In this document: positions 46,237 through 55,580 of the stretch, piece after piece
Numbering within the stretch: the first letter of the stretch is position 1
How the letters are laid out: every line of letters starts with the position of its first letter
Program-made: the position numbers and the translations under genes
Source of the DNA: Gemmatimonadetes bacterium bin94
GTDB lineage: Bacteria > Gemmatimonadota > Gemmatimonadetes > Longimicrobiales > Gaopeijiaceae
Direction of reading: 5' to 3'
Length of the DNA: 64,000 nucleotides
NCBI GenBank assembly: GCA_002238865.1
Contig: MPNE01000008.1
Coordinates: 96,655-160,654 of the forward strand
The notes under the pieces: generated by a model
The model's database searches: none
Seen by the model: only the letters and a program-made list of their open reading frames with translations
Told to the model about the DNA's origin: nothing

Positions 46237-48636
46237 TCAGACGTGCGTGTCCAGCAGGCCGTAGGGCCGAGGCCGGCCCTCAAGCTCCGCCAGAATCATG
46301 TCGGAGGTGAGCGGTGTGCGGCACAGGCAAAGTCCGCCCATGGCATCCGCGACTGCGCATGCGTACGCGGCTTCGCCGGCACCGACCGGGGGCTCGCCGA
46401 TTCCCTTCGCGCCCACGGGCGTGTGCGGATCGGGCTGGTTCACGGCCGCGAACCGGGGGCTCCTCGGAACGTCCAGGATGCCGGGCGGACGCGCCGTGTA
46501 GAAGCGCTTGGTAAAGGGGATGCCCCACTTGGGGTCGAAGACCCAGCGCTGGCTCTTCGCCATGCCGATCCCCTGAAAGACGCCGCCGTTGGTCTGGGCC
46601 GCCAGGCTGCGCGGGTGCATTACCGTGCCGCAGTCGGCGGTCGAGGCGAGGTCCACAATCTCGACCTCGCCCGTCTCGACGTCGAGTTCGACCTGTGCAA
46701 AGGTGGCCACCCAGGTGAAGACGGCGCCTGCCCGCGCGTAGTTGTCCCTTGCCGCGGCGATGAGGCCCTCTCCCGCCAGACCGGCGACGGCGGCCTTGGT
46801 CGCGTCATTGAGGTCCTCCGGGAACTGTTCACCGCTGAACTTGCCGCCCAGCGCCATCGCGCGACGCGCCGCCTGGGCGAAGTCCATGCCCGCCGCGGGG
46901 TTGGAGGCCCGGAAGACGCGGCCGTCCGCCACGCGGTAGTCGCTCGGAGAGCCTCCCAGCTCTTGCGCCGCCAGCTCCTGCAGAAGGCCGACCATTGCCG
47001 TGGCAGCGGCATGGTTGGCACGGGTGTGGGCGTGCGTCGTCTGACTGCCCGCCTGGACCGTGCTGAAGGGCAGGTGCTTGCTGGTGTCGCCCCAGACGAT
47101 CACGACGTCGTCCCACGAGAGGTCAAGCACGTCGGCCGCGGGGCGGGCCGTGTCGGCGATGGAATGGGTGCCGAGGTTACCGATGCCCTGATGGACATGG
47201 AGCTTGCCGTCCGGACGAATGACCAGCAGGCCGTCGCGGCCGGCGCTGCCCGCGGTGAAGGGGCTGAGCCCCATCCCCACGCCGGTGACCTTCGAGCCGT
47301 TTCGCTGTCCCGAGAGCTGCTTCTTCTCTTCCCAGTTGAAGAGCTCCCCCCCCAGGTCCAACGCCTCGCGCACGTACGCGCTGGTGAACGGCGCCTTGTT
47401 CTCGCCGAGCCAGCCGTCGTGTCCCGGCGCGTTGATCTTGCGGACCTCGAGGCGGTCAACCCCGAGTTCCCGCGCGGCCTTGTCGACCAGGGGTTCAAGC
47501 ATCGCGACGATCTGCGCCCCGCCCGGTGCCCGTTGCGCCGAGCGCGGGGGCGTATTGGTGTAGACCGGCACGCCGCGGAAGCGCATGTTCTCGGGCTGGT
47601 AGATTGCCGTCGCGACCGTGCCCGCGGTGCTGAAGTCGCTGGCGCGCCCGTAGGGGCCGCCATCCTGCACCAGGTAGAGGTCGAGCGCGGTCATGCGGCC
47701 GTCGGAGCGAAGGCCGATCTTCGCCCATCCCTGGAATCCGGCCCGCGCCCGTCCGATGTAGTTCTCTTCGTAGCGCGTGATCCTGAGCATGACCGGACGG
47801 CCGATCTTGCGTGACATCACCGCGGGAATCGCCATGTTCGGCGTCCCCGAGATCTTGCTGCCGAAGCCACCGCCGCAGTACTCGCCGATGAACACCACAT
47901 CGTCGGCCTCCACACCGGCCATGCGCGCGACGCTGCCCCGGGAGCGTTCAGTGCTCTGCGTGGAGCCGTGCAGGAAGAGCTTCCCGTTCTGCCAGTACGC
48001 CATGCAGGAACGGGGTTCCATGGGGTGGTGCGTGACCGACTGGTGGACGATCGTCTCCTCGACGATCACTTCCGCCTCGGCAAAGGCCGCGTCCACGTCT
48101 CCGATGGCCCATTCGGCCGCCGGCTCGCCCATGGGCAGCCTGTCCGGCCCGGCTTCGTCGAAGACCGAATCGGGCCACTTGATCGTGAGCGCCTCGCCGC
48201 GGCCGCCGACGTTGCCGTCCAGCCGCGCGTCCGGCCCTCCCTCGCGGAGGCTCTCGAGCGGGTCCAGGACGAAGGGAAGCTGCTCGAACTCCACCCGGAT
48301 CGCCTCCACCGCCGCGGCAGCGATCGTCTCGTCGACCGCCGCCACCGCCAGTATCGGCTCGCCCTCGTACAGGGGCTCGTCGGTGAGCGCGCCTTCACCC
48401 AGTCCTTCCGCCTGAACGGGCATCTCGGACGCCCTCAGGATCCCCAGCACCCCCTCCATCGCCTCGGCGGCGCTCGTGTCCACGCTACGAACCCGCGCGT
48501 GCGGCATCGGGCTCAGCAGAAGCTTCGCGAAGACCATCCCTTCGGCGCGGAAGTCCTCGGCGTAACGGGCCCTGCCTGTGATCTTCGCCCGAAGATCCGG
48601 CGGGGAGATGTCGGTGCCGATTACGTTCTCAGCCAT
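46237..48636 (-). CDS. Molybdopterin-binding large subunit of xanthine-oxidase-family enzyme
   Basis: 799 residues from ATG 48636 with AAGGAG upstream. The N-terminal domain begins IGTDISPPDLRAKITGRARYAEDF. Molybdopterin-binding motifs include YCGGGFGSKISGTPNMAIPAV and NPPRSAQRAPGG-type sequence at NTPPRSAQRAPGGAQ. The catalytic Glu lies in GAKGIGEPPVGAGEAAYA near the C terminus. It oxidises an aldehyde, purine or N-heterocycle by hydroxylation at a carbon; the substrate cannot be read. No Tat signal of its own, so it must be exported bound to the small subunit. Confidence 0.9.
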   Translation of the reverse strand: MAENVIGTDISPPDLRAKITGRARYAEDFRAEGMVFAKLLLSPMPHARVRSVDTSAAEAMEGVLGILRASEMPVQAEGLGEGALTDEPLYEGEPILAVAAVDETIAAAAVEAIRVEFEQLPFVLDPLESLREGGPDARLDGNVGGRGEALTIKWPDSVFDEAGPDRLPMGEPAAEWAIGDVDAAFAEAEVIVEETIVHQSVTHHPMEPRSCMAYWQNGKLFLHGSTQSTERSRGSVARMAGVEADDVVFIGEYCGGGFGSKISGTPNMAIPAVMSRKIGRPVMLRITRYEENYIGRARAGFQGWAKIGLRSDGRMTALDLYLVQDGGPYGRASDFSTAGTVATAIYQPENMRFRGVPVYTNTPPRSAQRAPGGAQIVAMLEPLVDKAARELGVDRLEVRKINAPGHDGWLGENKAPFTSAYVREALDLGGELFNWEEKKQLSGQRNGSKVTGVGMGLSPFTAGSAGRDGLLVIRPDGKLHVHQGIGNLGTHSIADTARPAADVLDLSWDDVVIVWGDTSKHLPFSTVQAGSQTTHAHTRANHAAATAMVGLLQELAAQELGGSPSDYRVADGRVFRASNPAAGMDFAQAARRAMALGGKFSGEQFPEDLNDATKAAVAGLAGEGLIAAARDNYARAGAVFTWVATFAQVELDVETGEVEIVDLASTADCGTVMHPRSLAAQTNGGVFQGIGMAKSQRWVFDPKWGIPFTKRFYTARPPGILDVPRSPRFAAVNQPDPHTPVGAKGIGEPPVGAGEAAYACAVADAMGGLCLCRTPLTSDMILAELEGRPRPYGLLDTHV

Positions 48637-48661
48637 GTCGATTCACCTTTCTCCTTCCCGC

Positions 48662-49294
48662 TCAGGCGCGGGAGCGGGACAACTCGGCCGCCCGCATCGC
48701 CGTGTTCAGGATCTTGTCGTAGTCACCGCACCGGCAGAGGTTGCCCGCCAGAAGGTGGGCCGCCTCTTCACGTGTCGGGTCAGGGTTTTTCGTCAGCATC
48801 CCGACCATGCTCATGGTGAAGCCGGGCGCACAGAAGGCGCACTGGAAACCGCCCTCGTCGATGACGGCCTGCTGGACGGGGTGAAGCTGTCCGTCCTGCT
48901 CCAGCCCCTCGATGCTGGTGACTTCACGTCCACGCACCGAGTGCGTCAGGATCGAGCAGCCGTAGTGGGTGACCCCGTCGATCAGCACCGTGCAGGCCCC
49001 GCACTCGGCCCGGTCGCACCCAAGCTTGGTGCCGGTCAGGCCGAGCTGGTAGCGGAGCGTCATGGCGAGCGTCTCCTGCTTGGGCACGTCCACGCGGCGC
49101 TGCTGTCCGTTGATGCTCAGGGTGACGAGCCGCTCGACCGCGCCCTGCGCCGACAGCATCGGCGCGAGCACCCCGCTCCCACGGAACAGATATCCTGCCG
49201 CAGACGCCGTCGCGCCCGCGGCGATCACCCCCTTGATGAACTTCCTGCGGGTGAATCCGCCTCGTCTCGATTGAATGACCTCGGCTTCCAACAT
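48662..49294 (-). CDS. Tat-exported [2Fe-2S] subunit of molybdenum hydroxylase, PaoA-like
   Basis: 210 residues from ATG 49294 behind GAGGTG. The leader FTRRKFIKGVIAAGATASAAG is a Tat signal, so the assembled heterotrimer is carried to the periplasm as in PaoABC. The plant-ferredoxin cluster is KLGCDRAECGACTVLIDG with a fourth Cys in HYGC. The second, helical cluster is CAFCAPGFTMSM and GNLCRCGDY. It relays electrons from molybdenum to the FAD subunit. Preceded by a DoxX gene (75-base gap) and followed by the large subunit after 25 bases. Confidence 0.92.
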   Translation of the reverse strand: MLEAEVIQSRRGGFTRRKFIKGVIAAGATASAAGYLFRGSGVLAPMLSAQGAVERLVTLSINGQQRRVDVPKQETLAMTLRYQLGLTGTKLGCDRAECGACTVLIDGVTHYGCSILTHSVRGREVTSIEGLEQDGQLHPVQQAVIDEGGFQCAFCAPGFTMSMVGMLTKNPDPTREEAAHLLAGNLCRCGDYDKILNTAMRAAELSRSRA

Positions 49295-49369
49295 CGATCT
49301 GCACCTCGCTGGTGATTAAGGGCTGGGCCGACAACCTCGGACATTATAAGTGCGGCGCCGGGGATTTCG

Positions 49370-49789
49370 CTAACCGCCCCCGCCCCGAACCGCATCCAGC
49401 GTCATCTTGTCCTCATCCATGAGACCCCAGAGCGCCAGCGCCCCCGCCAGGATGATCGCCGAGGGGTAGAAGAGCACGTTGGCGCCCTCGAGGAACCATC
49501 CCCACGGATCGATGATCGACTTCCAGACACCAAGGGCGGTGATGGCGAGGATCGCGAACATCACCGGATAGACCCGTTTCCGCCAAAACCCGAGGACGAC
49601 CAGCGCCCCGAGAAGGATCTCGATCACCCCGAAGGCATTCTGAGCGACGGCCAGCGTGCCGATTCCGAGGTAGAATCTCTCCGCCACCGCCTGCCCGTGC
49701 TCGACGTTGACGAGCTTGTCGATGCCCCACATGACCAGCAGCCAGCCCGTGGTAACGCGCAGAAGGAACAGTCCCCATCGTTTCATCAT
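49370..49789 (-). CDS. DoxX-like membrane protein
   Basis: 139 residues. Two adjacent ATGs follow AGGAGGCGG; the second (49786) has the better spacing. Four membrane helices are visible (FLLRVTTGWLLVMWGIDKL, GVIEILLGALVVLGFW, VYPVMFAILAITALGVW, LFYPSAIILAGALALWGL), as in DoxX/DoxD-type proteins. In some organisms DoxX proteins form quinone-linked oxidoreductase modules. As first gene of the molybdenum-hydroxylase operon it may support electron transfer or redox protection; this is inference. Confidence 0.75.
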   Translation of the reverse strand: MMKRWGLFLLRVTTGWLLVMWGIDKLVNVEHGQAVAERFYLGIGTLAVAQNAFGVIEILLGALVVLGFWRKRVYPVMFAILAITALGVWKSIIDPWGWFLEGANVLFYPSAIILAGALALWGLMDEDKMTLDAVRGGGG

Positions 49790-49928
49790 CCGCCTCCTGG
49801 TTGGTATTCATCCTCGTTCGACGGAACCCGACCCCGCCGGCAACGTGACAGGATCAGTGTTGAAGCGAGCGGGTGGGGCGTCAATGGGCGGCCCCGGATC
49901 TCCGGTCGCCTCCTGCGCGCAGCGCACC

Positions 49929-52900
49929 TCACCGACCCCCCGGCGGGCGGCGCCAGCGGACCGGGGGCGGCGGCTCGTCCTGGAAGGTGACCGTTCCGCC
50001 GCTGTCCAGCAGACGAAGCGCCTCGCGCACCGCCGCCTCCAGCTGCGGGTCGCCCCCGGCGATCACAGGGGCCGGGTCGTTGCGCACCTCGATGTCGGGG
50101 GCCACCCCCTCGGCCTCCACGGCCCACTCCCCATTGACGTCGAAGAAGCCTCCACGCGGGGCCACGAAGCCGCCCCCGTCGATAAGGGGCGGTGTGTCCC
50201 AGGTCCCCACCAGCCCGCCCCACGTCCTGGTGCCCACCAGCGGGCCGACCCCCCGGAAGCGGAACAGATAGGGGAGGAGGTCGCCCCCCGAGCCTGCGCG
50301 CTCGTTGATCACCATGACCTTGGGTCCGAAGAGACCCGCCATGGGCTGGGTCCACGGCTTGCGGTCGCCGGCGCGTGAATTGAAGTAGCCGGTGAGTTCG
50401 CGGTCGAGGATGTCCACGATGTAGTCGGCCGCCGAGCCCCCGCCGTTGTTGCGCTCGTCGATGACCGCGCCCTGGCGGTCCTGCTGGGCGTAGAACATGC
50501 GGTTGAAGTACTGGTAGCCGCCCTGTCCGGTGTTCGGAAGCCAGACGTAGGCGAGCCGTCCGCCGCTCATCTCGTCGACCCGGGCCTGGTTGGCCTCCAC
50601 CCATGCCCATCGTCGGAGCGCGGCCTCGTTGGCCGTGGGCTCGACCACGATGTCGCGGGCGTCATCGGCGGAGGGGGAGGACGCCACCGTCAGTGTGATG
50701 ACGCGCCCGGCGGTCCCCTCCAGGAGGCGGAAGGGGTTGGTGGGGGCGCGCAGCTCGGCACCGTCGACCGCCAACAGGTAGTCGCCCTCCTGCACGTCGA
50801 TCCCCGGGTGGGACAGCGGCCCGGCCACCCCGGGAGTCCAGTCGCCCCCGTCGTAGATGCGGGTGATCCGGTAGAACCCGTCCTCCTCCTGCACGTCGGC
50901 GCCCAGGAGACCCGTGCGGGGATTGTCCAGATCCGGGTAGTCGCCGCCACGCACGTACGAGTGGCCAACCGCGATCTCGCCCGACAGCATGTCCAGGAGG
51001 TGGTTGAAGTCGGAGCGGTGGCGCACGTCCGGGAGCCACGCCGAGTACCAGTCCCAGACGTCGTCCCAAGGTGCCCCGTGCTGGTTGTCCACATACAGGA
51101 AGTCGCGCATGAAGCGCCAGCCGTCGCGGAGCATCTGGGCGTACTCGGCCCCGGGGTCCACCTGCACGCGCAGACCGCCCAGGTCGAGAGCGCCGTCGCG
51201 GCCCGAGGGCGGCCGGGCGGTGCTGACGATATTCCACCCGCCGCTGTAGTAGAGCAGCTGGCTGCGGTCGTGGGAGACGGCGAGGCGCCCGCCCCTCTCG
51301 AGGAACTCCTCCCCCTCGCGCTCCTCGAGGGAGTACTTGAGCACGGCGCCGCCACCAAAGCCGCCACCCTGCAGGACGAACACCGTCCCCTCCGGTCCCG
51401 GCGCCAGCCCGGCGTAGTCCTCCATGTCCAGCCCGGGAGCATCCACGATACGCGCGGCGATGCCGTCAAAGTCGATGGTTGTCCGGGGCGGGTCGTCGTC
51501 GCCGGAGTCATCGCGGTCGGAGGTCCCTGTGCCGGACGGGCCGGCTTCGCCCGACTCTGCCTTCCCTCCATCCTCGTCCCCGCTCTCCTCCTCGTCGCTC
51601 CGGGGCAGGAAGGGGGAGGGCTCGTCGGCGCTGAGCAGCGCGAGGTAGAGGGCGCGCGTCACGGGCCGGTCGTACGAAGTCATGTCCAGCCAGCCGGTGT
51701 TGAGCGCGTAGTCGGTGGAGGCCAGGAAGTAGAGGTACTTCCCCGACGCGTCCCACACCGGCGAGATCGCGTCGGACATGCCGTCGGTGAGCTGGCGCGT
51801 CTCACCCGAGTCGGTGTCGTGGACGAAGATCGCGCGCAGCTGGTTGTCCAGCCGGCGGGCGTACGCGAGCCAGCGCGAGTCCGGCGACCACACCGGGTTC
51901 ATCGAGCGCTCCGGATGCGCGAAGCGGTCGGTGTCGACATGCGTCACCTCGCCCGATTCCACCTCCAGTACCAGCACCCGGTAGTGCGCGTCGGTGAAGG
52001 CCAGGCGGGATCCGTCGGGCGACCACTCGGGGCGGAAGTAGAAGGACGGCTCGGGGATCTCGATCCGGCGCGGATTGGAGCCGTCCTGGTCGGCGATCAC
52101 AAGTCCGTACTCGTCGCCTTCGTCGTTGAACCAGGCGATACGCGACCCGTCCGGCGACCACACGGCGTGCCGGTCGGCGACCCCCGGGGTGCGAGTCAGG
52201 TTGCGCCAGGATCCCTCGGCCGCGGGCACGGTGAAGAGTTCGCCGCGCCATTCGAAGAGCGCCCGCTTGCCGCTGGGAGAAAGGCGCGCGTCCCTCAGCT
52301 GTCCGGCCGGGACGGCCTCCCAGCGTGGCCGCGACCAGTTCATGTCGCCGGTTACGTTGATGACCAGCTGGCGCGTGGCGCCGGTGCCCGGATCGAGTTC
52401 GTGCAGGTATCCGGCCTGCTCGTAGACCACCACCCCGTCGCCCGCGCCCAGGGACTTCACATCGAAGTCGGCGTGGCGGGTAAGTTGGCGCTCGGTTCCG
52501 CCGCGCGGGTCGAACGACCAGACATTGCTGGCCCAGTCCCGCTCGGACATGTAGTAGACCACACCGTCCATCCACACCGGGTCCATCTGGCGCTCGCCTT
52601 CCCATGGCGGCGTGGTGCGCTCCCACGTCGAGGTGGAGACGATGCCCACCGGTTGCGCCTGGCCGCCACGGTAGTTGCGCCATTCAGGGTCCCAGTAGCC
52701 GATCTCCTGGTACGCGATGTGAGCGCCGTCGGCAGACATGCCGCCCAGGTAGGCCTGGGGCAGCGCAAGGGGCGTGGGCAGTCCGCCGGCCGGCCCCACC
52801 GTGTAGAACTTCCACAGCCGCGTGGGGACCGCGTCGCGCCCCGACTGGAAGAGGATGTCTCCGTCGGGTGTCCATCCCTGCACGACATCCGCGGACGGGT

Positions 52901-53258
52901 GCCAGGTGAGCCGCTCAGGCTGCCCGCCCCCGGCCGGCATCAGGTAGACGTCGGTATTGCCCCCGTACTGGCCCGAGAAGGCGATCCAGCGCCCGTCCGG
53001 GCTGAAGGCGGCGTCGGTCTCGGCGCCTTCGGAGCTGGTGAGGCGCGTTGCGTCGCCGCCGTCCCGCGCGACCTTCCACAGGTCGTTGGCGTGGGTGAAG
53101 ACGATGTGCGTGGCGCTGACGTCGGGTTGGCGCAGGAAGCGGGTGCCCTGCGCGTGGGTGGGGGTGGGGGTGAGGAGGGCGAGGGTCAGCACCATGAGGG
53201 CGATGGCGGGAGGGCGCCGCAGGGTGGAGAGGGCGGCTGGGAGGGCAGGACGGGACAT
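49929..53258 (-). CDS. Secreted tricorn-like S41 protease
   Basis: 1109 residues from ATG 53258. A signal peptide ends LTPTPTHAQG. Two propeller-like regions of WD40/PD40 repeats follow (AAFSPDGRWIAFSGQYGG, AVWSPDGSRIAWFNDEGD, PVWSPDSRWLAYARRL), separated by an acidic linker near residue 550-590. The C1 helical domain, a PDZ domain (LLGADVQEEDGFYRI, EGDYLLAVDGAELR) and the S41 catalytic core come next, with His in IAVGHSYVRGG and nucleophile Ser in INERAGSGGDLLPY. It degrades peptides outside the cytoplasm. Length and order match bacterial tricorn proteases. Complete. Confidence 0.92.
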   Translation of the reverse strand: MSRPALPAALSTLRRPPAIALMVLTLALLTPTPTHAQGTRFLRQPDVSATHIVFTHANDLWKVARDGGDATRLTSSEGAETDAAFSPDGRWIAFSGQYGGNTDVYLMPAGGGQPERLTWHPSADVVQGWTPDGDILFQSGRDAVPTRLWKFYTVGPAGGLPTPLALPQAYLGGMSADGAHIAYQEIGYWDPEWRNYRGGQAQPVGIVSTSTWERTTPPWEGERQMDPVWMDGVVYYMSERDWASNVWSFDPRGGTERQLTRHADFDVKSLGAGDGVVVYEQAGYLHELDPGTGATRQLVINVTGDMNWSRPRWEAVPAGQLRDARLSPSGKRALFEWRGELFTVPAAEGSWRNLTRTPGVADRHAVWSPDGSRIAWFNDEGDEYGLVIADQDGSNPRRIEIPEPSFYFRPEWSPDGSRLAFTDAHYRVLVLEVESGEVTHVDTDRFAHPERSMNPVWSPDSRWLAYARRLDNQLRAIFVHDTDSGETRQLTDGMSDAISPVWDASGKYLYFLASTDYALNTGWLDMTSYDRPVTRALYLALLSADEPSPFLPRSDEEESGDEDGGKAESGEAGPSGTGTSDRDDSGDDDPPRTTIDFDGIAARIVDAPGLDMEDYAGLAPGPEGTVFVLQGGGFGGGAVLKYSLEEREGEEFLERGGRLAVSHDRSQLLYYSGGWNIVSTARPPSGRDGALDLGGLRVQVDPGAEYAQMLRDGWRFMRDFLYVDNQHGAPWDDVWDWYSAWLPDVRHRSDFNHLLDMLSGEIAVGHSYVRGGDYPDLDNPRTGLLGADVQEEDGFYRITRIYDGGDWTPGVAGPLSHPGIDVQEGDYLLAVDGAELRAPTNPFRLLEGTAGRVITLTVASSPSADDARDIVVEPTANEAALRRWAWVEANQARVDEMSGGRLAYVWLPNTGQGGYQYFNRMFYAQQDRQGAVIDERNNGGGSAADYIVDILDRELTGYFNSRAGDRKPWTQPMAGLFGPKVMVINERAGSGGDLLPYLFRFRGVGPLVGTRTWGGLVGTWDTPPLIDGGGFVAPRGGFFDVNGEWAVEAEGVAPDIEVRNDPAPVIAGGDPQLEAAVREALRLLDSGGTVTFQDEPPPPVRWRRPPGGR

Positions 53259-53340
53259 CGGGTCGGGCTCCGGCGTCGGAGGGCGGGTAGATGACGAGTT
53301 TCAGCAAGGTCGCGGTTGCGAACGGGGCTGACGAGCCCTG

Positions 53341-53395
53341 ACTTGGTCACCCGGCCAAGTCGCGTGATAGTCACTGACCATGTGACTGACCAAGT
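53341..53395. repeat. ACTTGGTCA inverted-repeat cluster, left island edge
   Basis: Two nested palindromes: ACTTGG-N8-CCAAGT at 53341-53360, and AGTCAC-N7-GTGACT at about 53369-53387. ACTTGGTCA (53341-53349) and TGACCAAGT (53387-53395) form the outer arms. The cluster lies 35 bases beyond the HigA gene stop and about 80 bases upstream of the protease start. A related cluster sits at 60490-60530. It could be an operator or part of an integration boundary. Confidence 0.55.
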
Positions 53396-53429
53396 GGAGC
53401 CGTTGCTGCCAGCCGACGGACGGGTATTG

Positions 53430-53840
53430 TCAATCGTCCTGGCCAGCCCGGTGTCGCCTGGTCTCCCGCACCGCGGTTGCCATTGCCTCCTCGTCGCTTA
53501 GTCCGGATCTGTAACGTGCTTCGGCGACGACCTTCCGTACAGTATCCGGTCGGCCTGCGGCGGCGCGTTCGCGTCGAGCCTGCGCAAGCCCGTAGCTCGC
53601 CTGCATTCGCATCCACTGATCTGCGGTACTCCACCCGATCGCCTCCAAAGCCAGTGCCATCTTAGCCGACACCCCGGACTTGCCGTTCAGGAGCCGCGAG
53701 AGTGTCCCGCGCTCACACCCCAGGTGTGCCGCAGTCTCGGTGACGTTCCAGCCAACCTCTTCCATGTTCTCACGGATCAGTTCGCCGAGATGGGGTGGGT
53801 TCAGCATCGGACCTACACGCTCGCGATTGTTGGCATTCAT
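53430..53840 (-). CDS. HigA-like XRE-family antitoxin/regulator without adjacent toxin
   Basis: 136 residues from ATG 53840 with GGGGAA upstream. The sequence NPPHLGELIRENMEEVGWNV, then AAHLGCERGTLSRLLNGKSG and MALALEAIGWSTADQWMRMQ, is typical of HigA addiction-module antitoxins (helix-turn-helix around residues 30-65). About 35 extra C-terminal residues (TVRKVVAEARYRSGLSDEEA) are not part of usual HigA. HigB toxins normally precede higA, but no HigB-like frame is visible in the 300 bases upstream. It may be an orphan regulator that binds the palindromes just past its own 3' end. Confidence 0.8.
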   Translation of the reverse strand: MNANNRERVGPMLNPPHLGELIRENMEEVGWNVTETAAHLGCERGTLSRLLNGKSGVSAKMALALEAIGWSTADQWMRMQASYGLAQARRERAAAGRPDTVRKVVAEARYRSGLSDEEAMATAVRETRRHRAGQDD

Positions 53841-54154
53841 GCTCGGTTCCCCGTTGGACTATGGCGTGAGGTGCCTTGAGTCTACATCCTTCCCCGGCTA
53901 GCTTTTCGTGACGAGCAACCTGCAGGCCTTGCTGGAGTATCAGATAAGGAAGCCACCCTCACCATACCACGGTATCCCCCAATCGGTCACTCCTGCTGTT
54001 CCATGCTGCTCCCACGAATGGTTGCAACGAACTCGGACTTCCACGCGTCGCGTGCTACGGTGATCCACCCCGCGAGGACTGCTGCCACGGTGCCTCGGGT
54101 GGTCGCTCAAGACCTTGCGGAGCAACCCGAAGGGCTCAGGAAGGCCGCCGCAGA
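53841..54154. other. Divergent intergenic region, no recognised gene
   Basis: 314 bases between the divergent HigA-like and TIGR04255-like genes. A minus-strand open frame of 86 codons (53940-54200) has no ribosome site I can see and does not resemble HigB or another known protein. Base composition is visibly less GC-rich than in regions 1-4, in line with acquired DNA. Confidence 0.5.
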
Positions 54155-54946
54155 ATGAAGACGGGAAGCCCGCAGGGACGCCGGCGGTACAGGAACCCAC
54201 CGATAGACGAAGCTGTCTGTGAGTTCCACTTTCGCCCTGGTCCAGAATGGGATCTGACGATCCCCGGCAAGCTACACTCGGTCCTGGCTTCGGAATACGG
54301 CGGAAAGCGGCGCAGCCAGCAATCCATCGATGTCGGGGTGGAGATCAAGAACGACGAGCCTTCCAATCTACGATACGGTCAGAAACTGTCGAAGGTGCTA
54401 CTCTTCACCGAAGACCAGACGCGCGCGGTCGGTGTCGGTCCCGATGTACTCAGTGTCCACATGCTTCGACCGTACCAGAGGCCCGTGGCACCGGAAGAGA
54501 GCGGTTGGGACGAATTCCGTCCGAGGATTGCCACGGCCCTGAAGGCGTATTGGGATGTCGCGGATCCGGCGGGTGTACGCCGAATCAGCGTTCGGTACAT
54601 CAACCGAATCGTGATCCCCGAATCCGTGGTCAGGATCGAGGACTACCTGCATTCCGCTGTTCCTCTCGTTCAGGGATTGCCCGACGCGGTGAACAACTTC
54701 ATGAGCCGAACCGACTATGGATACGAGGACGGTGCCCATTTGGTCCTAGCTCAAGGCACCTTCCCGTCGCCTTCGGGCGACATCGGTTTTCTGCTTGACA
54801 TCGACGTCTATTCGGAACCTGCCGGTCTGCTCACTCAGACAGAGGCGTTGACGAGAACCGACAGGCTGCGGGCCCTCGAGAGGGGTGCTTTCGAGGCAGT
54901 GATCACTGACGCCGCAAGGGAGTTGTTCGATGCTGACCAAGACTAG
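54155..54946 (+). CDS. TIGR04255-like family protein
   Basis: 263 residues from ATG 54155, with GGAAGG upstream. The N-terminal YRNPPIDEAVCEFHFRPG is the signature of the sporadically distributed TIGR04255 family (NPPI-EA-CEF-F), and the C-terminal half has VRRISVRYINRIVIPES and ALERGAFEAVITDAARELF, matching its conserved positions. The biochemical function of the family is unknown to me. It overlaps the next gene by 17 bases, so at least two genes are translationally linked. Location inside a defence island suggests an anti-phage or toxin-antitoxin role (inference). Confidence 0.72.
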   Translation: MKTGSPQGRRRYRNPPIDEAVCEFHFRPGPEWDLTIPGKLHSVLASEYGGKRRSQQSIDVGVEIKNDEPSNLRYGQKLSKVLLFTEDQTRAVGVGPDVLSVHMLRPYQRPVAPEESGWDEFRPRIATALKAYWDVADPAGVRRISVRYINRIVIPESVVRIEDYLHSAVPLVQGLPDAVNNFMSRTDYGYEDGAHLVLAQGTFPSPSGDIGFLLDIDVYSEPAGLLTQTEALTRTDRLRALERGAFEAVITDAARELFDADQD

Positions 54947-55577
54947 AACTCGCTTGACGCAGCCACCGTCGCGTGCGATCGACAGGATACTACAGACAGG
55001 TGGTCTGAATACTCTTGAGGATCACTGGTCCGCTACTGCCCGCACACAGGGGTTGGCCATCTCACATGATGCCGCCTGGTTGCAGACCGAAATCGAAGCT
55101 CTTGTGATACGTGTGTTTGCCAGTTGGCGGACCAAGGCCGTGACGGTCTCATCGACGCAGGAGCACAACCGGCGCTGTTTCCTGGACCGGTTGCACGCGT
55201 CCTTCGATGCAGAACCGCTCGAGGACGGCATGGATCACCCCGCCGAGCAGGTGATCACGGCAGCGTTGGAGTCTGAAGACCGGGATACCGCCCTGCTTTG
55301 GCTATCGAGCGTCTGCTTGGAGTCGGAGAGTCCGGCGTTTGCGGCGGCCACGTTCCTGTGTGTGGCCCGGCAGCCGGAAATCGGAACCGCTGCGTGGCGT
55401 GCGGGATTGGTTAACGGCGGGCTGGCATCTGACGACATCGGACTCCGCGACGCGGCTATCCAGGCGGCGGAGTCCTGGGGTGACCCGGGTCTCCGGCTGA
55501 TTCTTGCGGCCCACTCCGAGCCGGTCTCGTGGCTGGACGAGTACCGTCGAGGGGTAATCGACGACCTCGTCCGGTAG
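54930..55577 (+). CDS. Unrecognised protein, second gene of TIGR04255 operon
   Basis: 215 residues from ATG 54930 (AGGGAG upstream), overlapping the preceding gene. Mostly predicted alpha-helical repeats (DTALLWLSSVCLESESPAFA, AATFLCVARQPEIGTAAWRAG, LRDAAIQAAESWGDPGLRLIL), reminiscent of HEAT-like scaffolds. No catalytic motif, Cys pair or membrane segment is evident. A damaged partial copy of this gene is found at 60237-60463, downstream of the CBASS genes, preserving EPLEDG and the C-terminal HSEP/DEY/VIDDL region. Function unknown. Confidence 0.65.
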   Translation: MLTKTRTRLTQPPSRAIDRILQTGGLNTLEDHWSATARTQGLAISHDAAWLQTEIEALVIRVFASWRTKAVTVSSTQEHNRRCFLDRLHASFDAEPLEDGMDHPAEQVITAALESEDRDTALLWLSSVCLESESPAFAAATFLCVARQPEIGTAAWRAGLVNGGLASDDIGLRDAAIQAAESWGDPGLRLILAAHSEPVSWLDEYRRGVIDDLVR

Positions 55578-55580
55578 AAG

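Noticed and set aside
50808..53294. An 828-codon plus-strand frame opposite the tricorn-like protease
   Set aside because: Antisense shadow without signal, motif or ribosome site.
53940..54200. Possible HigB-like toxin upstream of the HigA-like gene
   Set aside because: The 86-codon frame lacks the basic RelE/HigB motifs and a start signal.
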